Shown here one piece after another: positions 16,065 through 22,240 of a DNA stretch of 39,912 nt. The notes below the pieces were generated by a model that did not search any database, was not told the origin of the DNA, and saw nothing but the letters and a program-made list of their open reading frames with translations. The translations under genes were made by a program, and so were the position numbers. Each line of letters starts with the position of its first letter. Positions within the stretch are counted from its first letter, which is position 1. Source of the stretch: JBAYJS01 sp041664985 (GTDB taxonomy: Bacteria > Patescibacteriota > Patescibacteriia > Buchananbacterales > UBA6539). Location of the stretch: positions 1 to 39,912 of the forward strand of contig JBAYJS010000005.1 in NCBI GenBank assembly GCA_041664985.1, given 5' to 3'.

Positions 16065-16094
16065 AAAAAACCGCTTTAGTCAAGGCGGTTTTTT
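16065..16094 (-). terminator. Terminator of the acyl-CoA synthetase gene
   Basis: AACCGC / GCGGTT stem with a 10-base loop and T-runs on both sides (AAAAAACCGC...GCGGTTTTTT on plus), 10 bases past the stop codon at 16104. Symmetric, so it could also work on the plus strand. Confidence 0.85.
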
Positions 16095-16103
16095 AAACTT
16101 AAT

Positions 16104-17843
16104 TTAGCTTAAATACATTTTTTCCAGTTCTTTTTGGTAATGCTCTTCAATTATTTTTCGTCTTAATTTCAGGGTAGGAGTCAGCTCGTCTTTTTCCTGG
16201 GAAAATTCAGCGGCGATAATTTTAAATTTTCTGATTTTTTCCCAATCGGCTAGCTGCTGATTAATTTTTTCAATTCGGTCTTTGAATAAAGCGGTTAATT
16301 TTGGGTCATTAATCAGTTGATCGGGTTCTTTACTGGTCATACCAAGCTCAGTTAAACTGTTGGTAATTTCTTGCCAGTCCGGAATTAATAAGGCCACCAA
16401 ATGGCCTTTACCATTGCCATAAACCATTGATTGAGTAATCAGGTGGTCATCATTTAAAATTACTTCCAGCTGTTCGGGCCAGGCGATTTTGCCATTAGAA
16501 AGAGAAATCATTTCTTTTTTGCGGCCAATAATCATTAAAAAACCTTCGCTATTCATAAAGCCCAAATCACCGGTATGCAGCCAGCCGTCAGAATCAATCA
16601 TTTCTTTGGTTAGGATTTCATTTTTATAATAGCCAGCCATAATGTTTGGCCCTTTGACCAAAATTTCTTTGTCTGAAGCGATTTTTATTTCCACCCCCGG
16701 CAGCTGTTGGCCGACCGTACCAAATTTAATATTATCTTGCCGGTTGACCGAAATTACCGGCGCGGTTTCAGTCAGGCCGTAGCCTTCTAAAATCGTTATG
16801 CCCATTCGGGCAAAAAATCGGCCCAGTTTATGATTTAAAGTCGCGCCACCGGAAATTGCAAATCTTAGTTTACCGCCAAAGTTGCCTCTGATTTTTTTAA
16901 AAACCAATTTATCGGCCAGCCAATGAGAAAAAGTTTTTGGGTTTTGTTTTAGCGCCCAAACAAATATTTTGTATTTTAATTTGCCGCCCGATTTTACTTT
17001 TTCCCAAATGCCATCATGAACGCGTTCAAAAATTCTAGGCACGGAAACCAAAATAGTTGGCTTAACTTCTTTTAAATTTAACTTTAAAGTTTTAACGCTT
17101 TCCGCATAAGCCAAACAAGCGCCGCGGCAAATGAAAGGCGCATAATAGCCGATGGTTCTTTCCAAAACATGTGAGAGCGGTAAAAAAGAAAGTAAAACAT
17201 CGTGCTCATCAACCGGTACGGCTGTGACGGCCGCTTCGGCATCAAATAAAAAATTACGATGCGTCAGCATGACACCTTTGGGTAAAGCGGTGGTGCCGGA
17301 AGTATAAATGATACTGGCAATGTCAGTGGGATTAACTTCAGGGCTGATTTTACGCTCGGATTTTTTGCCCAATTCCATCAAGTTTTCCAGGCTAATTATT
17401 TTTTTATTCAAATCTTTGTGATTTTGGGGCTGATCCAAATCAATAAAAATTATAGTTTTCAAAAGCGGTAAATCCTTGATAACCAAAAGTAATTTATTGA
17501 ATTGTTCCTGATTGGAAACTAAAATTGCCGTGCTTTCCGAATCGCTTAAAATATGTTGAATAATTTTTGGCGATAAAGTGGTATGAACCGGCACGACAAT
17601 GGCGCCTAAAGTCATTATTGCCAAATCCATTCTGACCCATTCGGAGCGGTTCTCACTTAAAATCGCCACTCTATCCCCTTTACTGATGCCAAGCTCCAAA
17701 AGTCCTTTGGTCAAAGTATTTATTCTTTTTTCCAGTTCGGCAAAAGTCATTTCAATGTAGGCGTCATGATATTTGAATTTCAAGGCCGGCCGTTTGGGAA
17801 ATTTTTTGGCGGTTTCTTTAAATTTTTGAGGGATGGTTAGCAT
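16104..17843 (-). CDS. Long-chain acyl-CoA synthetase (AMP-forming)
   Basis: 579 residues of the ANL superfamily: fatty acid + ATP + CoA to acyl-CoA via an acyl-adenylate. The AMP-binding motif IIYTSGTTALPKGVMLTHRN is at about residues 178-197, the loop LEGYGLTETAPVISVN follows, then the hinge motif SDGWLHTGDLGFMN and the C-terminal lysine region around ILVKG/KMRRKI-like PTLKLRRKII. The shape matches FadD15-like synthetases found in many CPR genomes. It is monocistronic with a terminator at 16094, upstream of the GC-rich unit. Substrate chain length cannot be read; use of host lipids is plausible for a cell with reduced lipid synthesis. Confidence 0.9.
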   Translation of the reverse strand: MLTIPQKFKETAKKFPKRPALKFKYHDAYIEMTFAELEKRINTLTKGLLELGISKGDRVAILSENRSEWVRMDLAIMTLGAIVVPVHTTLSPKIIQHILSDSESTAILVSNQEQFNKLLLVIKDLPLLKTIIFIDLDQPQNHKDLNKKIISLENLMELGKKSERKISPEVNPTDIASIIYTSGTTALPKGVMLTHRNFLFDAEAAVTAVPVDEHDVLLSFLPLSHVLERTIGYYAPFICRGACLAYAESVKTLKLNLKEVKPTILVSVPRIFERVHDGIWEKVKSGGKLKYKIFVWALKQNPKTFSHWLADKLVFKKIRGNFGGKLRFAISGGATLNHKLGRFFARMGITILEGYGLTETAPVISVNRQDNIKFGTVGQQLPGVEIKIASDKEILVKGPNIMAGYYKNEILTKEMIDSDGWLHTGDLGFMNSEGFLMIIGRKKEMISLSNGKIAWPEQLEVILNDDHLITQSMVYGNGKGHLVALLIPDWQEITNSLTELGMTSKEPDQLINDPKLTALFKDRIEKINQQLADWEKIRKFKIIAAEFSQEKDELTPTLKLRRKIIEEHYQKELEKMYLS

Positions 17844-17922
17844 AAATTTTAGCCAATAAAATCAGGTAGGTTTTAAAATTAATAATAATAAAATTATATA
17901 CTTAAAGCTCGAGTCTCACAAG

Positions 17923-17994
17923 CATTAAAACAAAATCCGCTTCTTGGGCCTACCCATCGTCCGAGGGCGATAGGTAAGCCGCAAAAGCGGATTT
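17923..17994 (-). terminator. Two-tier hairpin terminator of the hydrolase gene
   Basis: AAATCCGCTT (17933-17942) pairs with AAGCGGATTT (17985-17994), starting right at the stop codon. An inner stem (TACCcATCG / CGATaGGTA) caps it. On the minus strand the outer stem is followed by TGTTTTAAT. Confidence 0.7.
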
Positions 17995-18835
17995 ATTCAA
18001 TGTCACAAATGAAACGGTAAATGGCTTTGTAGATTAACCAGCGTTTTTCGTCCAAAGCGATTGAATGGCCGCAGCCATCAATCCATAGAATTCTTTTATT
18101 TTCTGAGCCTAGTTTTTCATGTAAATACTGAGCGGATTTGGGGTGGACCACGGCGTCGGAATTTGAATGAATAATTAAGGCCGGCGCGGTGATTTTTTTT
18201 AGCGACGGGATAGTGAAATTTTTTATTAAAGAAAAAAGTTTTTTTAAACTGGCGGTGGGAATAACCGGATAAACCACTTCTGCTTGTTCGGTGTAGCTGA
18301 ATTTGTAATTATTGCCGCGCTTTTTATAATTTTTAATTAGTAGGCCGTAAGTGTAAAGCCGAATTTTGGCCAAGCGTTGCCAACGTATTTGGATTGGCGT
18401 GCCGATTGAAACAAAACCCGCTAGGTTGCTTTCAAATTTTTCGGCCAGATGAATCGCTAAGTTACCGCCAAACGAACTGCCAATAACAAATATTTTTTTA
18501 GTTTGACTTTCTAAAAAAGAAAATGCTTCCTCGGCTGATTTTTGCCATTCAGCGATAGTGGTTTTTGCCAGATCCGAAGGCGTGGTACCATGGCCGGCAA
18601 TTTTTGGCGCGTAGACAGTCAAACCTTTTTCGGACAAATATTTGGCTAGATCACAAAATTCAAAGGGTGTGCTGGTAAAGCCGTGCAAAAGTAAAATTCC
18701 AACCTCGCTGCCTTGGGGCAAATATATCGTTTTGTCTTTATTGATGATATTTTTGAATTTTAAAAAATCGACATTGCCTTTAGCGCTAGGTTTGCCGGTA
18801 TACTTTTCTAGTATTCCTAGAATTTTGTCTACCAT
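17993..18835 (-). CDS. Alpha/beta-hydrolase, carboxylesterase/monoacylglycerol-lipase type
   Basis: 280 residues. The oxyanion segment LLLHGFTSTPFEFCDLA is at about 48-64, the nucleophile elbow GSSFGG (GxSxG) near 118-123, the acid in IIHSNSDAVVHPKS around 222-235 and the histidine in DGCGHSIALDEKR near 254-266, so the Ser-Asp-His triad is complete. The fold and size match Est30-like carboxylesterases. A C-terminal cap-like insertion (KIRLYTYGLLIKNYKKRGNN) is basic. It lies directly upstream of the acyl-CoA synthetase on the same strand, so ester hydrolysis followed by fatty-acid activation is a plausible pair, though a terminator separates the genes. Confidence 0.85.
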   Translation of the reverse strand: MVDKILGILEKYTGKPSAKGNVDFLKFKNIINKDKTIYLPQGSEVGILLLHGFTSTPFEFCDLAKYLSEKGLTVYAPKIAGHGTTPSDLAKTTIAEWQKSAEEAFSFLESQTKKIFVIGSSFGGNLAIHLAEKFESNLAGFVSIGTPIQIRWQRLAKIRLYTYGLLIKNYKKRGNNYKFSYTEQAEVVYPVIPTASLKKLFSLIKNFTIPSLKKITAPALIIHSNSDAVVHPKSAQYLHEKLGSENKRILWIDGCGHSIALDEKRWLIYKAIYRFICDIE

Positions 18836-18928
18836 AGATTTTCTAAAAATTTTATTTTTGTTTTTGCAGTTGCTTATAAAAAATACGTTAATTTAGCTAA
18901 AAGGTCAAGAGGACAAAAGGAGGATAAA

Positions 18929-18991
18929 GTGTTTGTAACATTGATTTTTTTTATAAAGGTTGCTATATTTATGCTTGTTACCATGTTTTAG
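18929..18991 (+). CDS. Possible 20-residue hydrophobic peptide
   Basis: GTG start with an SD site AAGGAGG five bases upstream (18917-18923), then 20 codons almost entirely hydrophobic (FVTLIFFIKVAIFMLVTMF after the start) ending in TAG. It would be one transmembrane helix. Most backbone genes here lack such an SD site, which is the main support; no homologue recognised and no convincing promoter seen. Confidence 0.3.
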   Translation: MFVTLIFFIKVAIFMLVTMF

Positions 18992-19033
18992 AGTAAATTG
19001 TTTTAAAGATTGACAGATCAAGTTTAGGCCATA

Positions 19034-19093
19034 GGCGGGATAAACAAGGGACTTTTACCCCGCCATTTGCCCTCATAGTTTTACGGATAGAAT
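19034..19093 (+). repeat. Direct repeat copy 1 with truncated tRNA-Arg 5' end
   Basis: 60 bases that match 19192-19251 at 55 positions. It begins GGCGGGA, contains ACTTTTACCCCGCCAT, then the first ~25 bases of the tRNA-Arg gene (GCCCTCATAGTT from 19069), and breaks off before the anticodon arm. A dead partial copy of the tRNA locus. Confidence 0.85.
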
Positions 19094-19191
19094 CCCACCC
19101 AAAGCTTTAAAAAATTTAATAAATCCTTAGTTTATTTATTAAAACGCCTTCGGCTTACAATCCCTAAAAGCAGGTTAAGTTTAAAGCTTTA

Positions 19192-19251
19192 GGCGGGACA
19201 AGCAAGGGACTTTTACCCCGCCATATGCCCTCATAGTTCAACGGATAGAAT
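19192..19251 (+). repeat. Direct repeat copy 2, leading into the intact tRNA-Arg
   Basis: Second copy of the 60-base repeat (55/60 identical to 19034-19093). Here the tRNA part continues into the complete gene at 19227-19298. Confidence 0.85.
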
Positions 19252-19298
19252 AAGGGACTCCTAAGCCTTAGATCCTGGTTCGATTCCAGGTGAGGGCA
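19227..19298 (+). tRNA. tRNA-Arg (anticodon CCT)
   Basis: 72 bases folding as a complete cloverleaf: acceptor GCCCTCA/TGAGGGC, D arm GTTC...GAAT, anticodon loop CTCCTAA with CCT at the centre, T arm CCTGG-TTCGATT-CCAGG, discriminator A. The anticodon stem has one A-G mismatch next to the loop. The 3' CCA is not encoded, so a CCA-adding enzyme is required. It reads AGG codons. Confidence 0.9.
19260..19296 (+). repeat. 37-bp exact repeat, copy within tRNA-Arg 3' half
   Basis: From CCTAAGCC (anticodon loop) to GTGAGGG (acceptor end). Repeated exactly at 19309-19345, 49 bases downstream. Confidence 0.95.
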
Positions 19299-19308
19299 AA
19301 TGGCGGGG

Positions 19309-19345
19309 CCTAAGCCTTAGATCCTGGTTCGATTCCAGGTGAGGG
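19309..19345 (+). repeat. 37-bp exact repeat, orphan tRNA-Arg 3' half
   Basis: Exact copy of 19260-19296 without the 5' half of a tRNA. Duplicate tRNA 3' ends are typical att-site products of integrases, but no integrase or element lies between these two copies, so this is either a relic or a local duplication. Confidence 0.95.
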
Positions 19346-19406
19346 GCATTAATGATGGTAACCAGACTAATCTAAAATAATAAACCGCTTACCTACTATT
19401 ACCCAT

Positions 19407-19480
19407 GGGCTGTTAGCTCAGTTGGCTAGAGCGCCGCATTCGCATTGCGGAGGTCGGGAGTTCGACTCTCCCACAGTCCA
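19407..19480 (+). tRNA. tRNA-Ala (anticodon CGC)
   Basis: 74 bases: acceptor GGGCTGT/ACAGTCC with the G3-U70 wobble that marks alanine tRNAs, D arm GCTC...GAGC, anticodon stem CCGCA/TGCGG with loop TTCGCAT, T arm GGGAG-TTCGACT-CTCCC, discriminator A. No encoded CCA. It reads GCG codons. Confidence 0.93.
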
Positions 19481-19535
19481 TAGGTAATAATAGGTAAAAT
19501 TAGACAAATTCAGTCAATCAAAAAACAAAGAAAAG

Positions 19536-19565
19536 AGATCACTTTAGATAAAGATGGTCTTTTTT
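19536..19565 (+). terminator. Terminator after tRNA-Ala(CGC)
   Basis: AGATC / GGTCT and CTTT / AAAG stems separated by a small internal loop, followed by TTTTT. Fits the end of the tRNA transcript. Confidence 0.65.
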
Positions 19566-19787
19566 GTTTTAGAATAATTATTTTACGACACTATATTTTA
19601 GCTAAAATATAACAATAATTCTGAATTTTTTTTATAAGTTATCTGCAATATATTGAATATTGGCTATAAATATAAACAAATTTTGAGATTAAACTATATT
19701 AATAAAACATAACTAGATAATTAGCTAATTTAAGCCATATACTGGCGTCGTAAAATACAATTTCTTTAGTTATCAACATATTTACTC

Positions 19788-19816
19788 TTGACAAGAATTA
19801 AAAATTATCATAGTAT
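19788..19816 (+). promoter_or_regulatory. Promoter of the structured RNA candidate
   Basis: TTGACA at 19788-19793, 17-base spacer, TAGTAT at 19811-19816; predicted start near 19823 at the edge of the GC-rich structured stretch. Confidence 0.7.
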
Positions 19817-19822
19817 GTAGAC

Positions 19823-20070
19823 TGCTCTTTTTGATGGTGTCAGGTCTAGCCGTTGCCGTTAGGTGACTGGCAAAACCTGTTTTTTTACCCATAGGCTGGT
19901 TATCTGCCTTTCCAGCTTGTGCGGGGCAAGAAGCGCTGTGTTTCACTTACCACGACTCTCTGCGGGAGTCGAACGGGTACGCCCTCCGCGTACATCAGCG
20001 CTTCTGTCTACAGGGACCGGAATTTGACCTCTTGGGAAAGTCGCAAGAGGAGGTCAGGTTTTCGGTCCCT
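19823..20070 (+). ncRNA. Structured RNA candidate of unknown family
   Basis: About 250 GC-rich bases between AT-rich flanks, with a near-consensus promoter and no credible ORF. Helices visible: AGAAGCGCTG (19929-19938) with CAGCGCTTCT (19996-20005), 10 bp exact, enclosing two hairpins, CGACTC/GAGTCG (19953-19971) and GTACGC/GCGTAC (19977-19993) whose 5-base loop is CCTCC. Then a long 3' hairpin at 20013-20069 (GGGACCG/CGGTCCC outer, GACCTCTTG/CAAGAGG inner). The 3' hairpin is followed by TTTCCCT, a weak terminator tail. I looked for and did not find the conserved motifs of tmRNA, RNase P RNA or SRP RNA. 6S RNA is not excluded but the three-way-junction shape is unlike it. It lies between the two tRNA-Ala genes. 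Confidence 0.55.
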
Positions 20071-20112
20071 TTCCCTATAATTTTGTAAATTTAGATAAAA
20101 ATTTTGGATCTT

Positions 20113-20141
20113 TTGACAAGTATAAATTTCGAGTATATAAT
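20113..20141 (+). promoter_or_regulatory. Promoter of tRNA-Ala(GGC)
   Basis: Perfect TTGACA (20113-20118) and TATAAT (20136-20141) with a 17-base spacer, about 60 bases before the mature tRNA 5' end. Confidence 0.88.
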
Positions 20142-20209
20142 AGATTCATTGTGTTGATTGGGTCATCTAAAGAAAAGGATTAGAAACTAGTTAATTCTTT
20201 TCAAGTGAG

Positions 20210-20286
20210 GGGCCCTTAGCTCAGTTGGCTAGAGCGCCTCCATGGCATGGAGGAGGTCAAGGGTTCAACTCCCTTAGGGTCCACCA
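20210..20286 (+). tRNA. tRNA-Ala (anticodon GGC)
   Basis: 77 bases including an encoded CCA: acceptor GGGCCCT/AGGGTCC with the alanine G3-U70 pair, anticodon stem CCTCC/GGAGG with loop ATGGCAT, T arm AAGGG-TTCAACT-CCCTT. It reads GCC/GCU codons. Unlike the CGC isoacceptor 730 bases upstream, the CCA end is encoded. Confidence 0.95.
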
Positions 20287-20289
20287 AAA

Positions 20290-20319
20290 AAGAATGTTTC
20301 GCAAGGAACATTCTTTTTT
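20290..20319 (+). terminator. Terminator after tRNA-Ala(GGC)
   Basis: AAGAATGTT / AACATTCTT, 9-bp exact stem with an 8-base loop, then TTTTT. Confidence 0.88.
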
Positions 20320-20352
20320 GTTATGTTTAGATTGAGTTTTTAACGCAGTGAT

Positions 20353-21621
20353 CTATGAGATATTTTGAACTTGGGCGTTTTTTAATTCCCTCTTTAAATT
20401 GATCTTTTTTGGGGCAAAGATCAAAAGGGACAGGCCGATAATCATGCCACAAACCCCAATTAATGAAAATGCACCGGAATTACCAAGCATGTCAGCAATA
20501 AACCCAGCCGTCATTGGACCAATGACATAGCCTAAATTGCAGTAAAAATCCTCAATTCCTTCAATTTCTTTTTCATAAACTAGGGTTTCGCTGATATAAT
20601 CGGCAAAAGCGCCATTGATTGCCGGCCAAGCCATAGCGGTAAAAATTGAGGAAACAAAAATATCTAATATGACAAATACCGGATTCTGAATAAAGTAAAT
20701 TAAGGAAAGAAAAAATGAACCGACAATTAAACTTAAAAAAGCAGTTCTTTTTTTGCCAAATTTACCGGTGATTCGGCCGATTGTCCAACCAACCAAAAGA
20801 GCCGGTAAAGAGTAGGCGGTCATAAAAAAGCCGGCAAATTGGTGGATTTCAGCCAAGCTTTCCGCTAATAATGGACCAATGGTCCAAAAAAACGAGTCTA
20901 AGATATTAAGGAATAACATTAAAATCAAGACTGGAAAGAGAATTTTACCAATCCGGCCCCACAAAATCATTTCCGACCAAGCATTTTCGCTGGTATGGCA
21001 TTCTGATTTTATTTCTTTGATGCCATTTTTTTTATTAATTAAAATTAAAACCAGAAAGAAAGTGATTGAAACAATGAGAAAAATGTAAGCCAGGGCAAAT
21101 GGTTTCCAAGTCACATTTTCCACCAAAATAAAACCGACCATGATTGGCGCAATCAAATAGCCGATTGAGATAAAAAATTGAAGTAGGCCAAAACTTTGGG
21201 AATGGGCATCTTTACCGGTGTAGCGACTAATATAATCAAAATTGCCAATATTTTTAAAATCATAATAAATACCCCATAAAGACATGGCAATCAGATAAAT
21301 AAATATGGTTTTGGCATGAAAAAGAATGAGCGGATAAACCAAGCAAACTGCAAACATAAACATAAAAAACCGTTTATAATAGGTATTTTTAAAGATCCGG
21401 CAGACCAAAAAGTCAAAAATTGCCCCAGAAATCGACGAAGTACCAATAATTATACCCATCATGGTTTTAGATAAACCATCGGAAGTAATAATTAAAGGTG
21501 AAACGTATGACATTATGCCGTCAAAAATTGACCAGAAAAGCATCATGAGACAGACCAGATAAAGCGGTTGATTTTTAAAACTGTAATCTTTGATAAATCG
21601 GAAAAAATTAATTGAAGGCAT
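20353..21621 (-). CDS. Major facilitator superfamily transporter
   Basis: 422 residues with 11-12 hydrophobic helices spread over the length and a charged central loop at about 200-215 (INKKNGIKEIKSECHTSE) between two six-helix halves. Loop 2-3 lacks a strong GxxxDRxGRR signature but the second half has VGWTIGRITGKFGKKRT, the matching motif. No substrate can be assigned. AT-rich and native-looking. Its start codon is 54 bases after the terminator of a structured RNA on the same strand (21676-22044), so it could be controlled by that leader or use a separate weak promoter in the gap. Confidence 0.85.
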   Translation of the reverse strand: MPSINFFRFIKDYSFKNQPLYLVCLMMLFWSIFDGIMSYVSPLIITSDGLSKTMMGIIIGTSSISGAIFDFLVCRIFKNTYYKRFFMFMFAVCLVYPLILFHAKTIFIYLIAMSLWGIYYDFKNIGNFDYISRYTGKDAHSQSFGLLQFFISIGYLIAPIMVGFILVENVTWKPFALAYIFLIVSITFFLVLILINKKNGIKEIKSECHTSENAWSEMILWGRIGKILFPVLILMLFLNILDSFFWTIGPLLAESLAEIHQFAGFFMTAYSLPALLVGWTIGRITGKFGKKRTAFLSLIVGSFFLSLIYFIQNPVFVILDIFVSSIFTAMAWPAINGAFADYISETLVYEKEIEGIEDFYCNLGYVIGPMTAGFIADMLGNSGAFSLIGVCGMIIGLSLLIFAPKKINLKRELKNAQVQNIS

Positions 21622-21675
21622 GTTCTATTTTTTAAATAATTAACAATTTAATTATATCAGAAAGTTTAATTATAT

Positions 21676-21706
21676 AAAAAAAGGCAGCGACTCAGAGAGG
21701 GCTGCC
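21676..21706 (-). terminator. Rho-independent terminator of the minus-strand structured RNA
   Basis: On the minus strand GGCAGC (21706-21701) pairs with GCTGCC (21688-21683), followed by seven T residues (21682-21676). There is no U-run on the plus strand, so orientation is clear. Confidence 0.85.
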
Positions 21707-22044
21707 GGTGCTAATCTGCTTTGATTTATCGCCAGAGTGTGTCCTGGCAAACCACCAAAGCATTTTGCTAAGGACAGATTAGCTTGTCCACGAGCTGTAA
21801 CGTACTGCCAAAAGGCATAGTCCAGGGCTCGCCTGCGGTTTTCCTTATGACCCGCTCGCCAATGGATTGTGAAACTCGGTTTCGACCGGCTCCCGCACGT
21901 AAGCAATCCAATGGCTACATAAGGGGTAGCGTAAGATTTCCCAGGGGTACAGCAGGTATTCCGACGGCTTTTTGGAGGAAGATCTAAGCATCTGCAATCT
22001 TTATCTCGACCGTCTCAAAGACTGGGAAAAATGGTGCAGATGTC
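21676..22044 (-). ncRNA. Long structured RNA candidate upstream of the MFS gene
   Basis: About 370 GC-rich bases with no credible ORF, a predicted minus-strand promoter (22051-22078) and an intrinsic terminator (21676-21706). Plus-coordinate helices: CATCTGCA (21989-21996) / TGCAGATG (22035-22042); GCCAATGGATTG (21858-21869) / CAATCCAATGGC (21904-21915), 11 of 12 pairs; GCTAC/GTAGC (21914-21930); TGCC/GGCA (21806-21817); and GCTAATCTG (21710-21718) / CAGATTAGC (21775-21783) enclosing GCCAG/CTGGC. Either a stand-alone RNA or a riboswitch/attenuator leader of the MFS gene that begins 54 bases after the terminator. I found no tmRNA, RNase P or SRP signature on either strand. Confidence 0.6.
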
Positions 22045-22050
22045 ATTAGT

Positions 22051-22078
22051 ATTTTAGCAGAAATTGCTAAACATACAA
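22051..22078 (-). promoter_or_regulatory. Possible promoter of the minus-strand structured RNA
   Basis: Minus-strand TTGTAT (22078-22073), 16-base spacer, TAAAAT (22056-22051); predicted start near 22044. Confidence 0.45.
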
Positions 22079-22135
22079 TTAGTGATTTTATTGGCTTTTT
22101 TAAAGATTATTTAAATAAAAATTATAAAAAAATAT

Positions 22136-22164
22136 TTGACATTACAACTGTGGATATATAAGAT
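22136..22164 (+). promoter_or_regulatory. Promoter of the phosphofructokinase gene
   Basis: TTGACA (22136-22141), 17-base spacer, TAAGAT (22159-22164); predicted start near 22171, inside a perfect palindrome. Confidence 0.7.
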
Positions 22165-22169
22165 ATAAA

Positions 22170-22187
22170 ATCGGGAATGTTCCCGAT
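22170..22187 (+). promoter_or_regulatory. Operator-like palindrome at the phosphofructokinase start site
   Basis: ATCGGGAA TG TTCCCGAT, two exact 8-base arms with a 2-base centre, five bases after the -10 box and over the predicted transcription start. The centre is too short for a normal RNA hairpin, so a dimeric repressor site is the better reading. Confidence 0.6.
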
Positions 22188-22240
22188 AATCCCACAAACA
22201 AACCGCAAAATGTACCATTAGAAGAGAGAGGATCAGTAGC

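Larger units (their letters stand above)
19216..19308 (+). other. Inverted repeat extending the tRNA-Arg acceptor stem
   Basis: CCCCGCCAT (19216-19224) and ATGGCGGGG (19300-19308) flank tRNA-Arg and pair exactly, so the precursor can form a 9-bp stem stacked on the acceptor stem. It may guide 5'/3' processing. Confidence 0.6.

Noticed and set aside
21676..22044. tmRNA or RNase P RNA in the structured region
   Set aside because: No GGTTTCGAC-type tmRNA 5' end with a matching CCA-ready 3' end, no tag reading frame, and no GAGGAAAGTC / ACAGAA RNase P motifs in suitable places on either strand.
21988..22158. AT-rich open frame with a helix-like translation reading into the phosphofructokinase promoter
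   Set aside because: No start codon in frame and it overlaps two promoters; could be the remnant of a truncated native gene but nothing confirms it.
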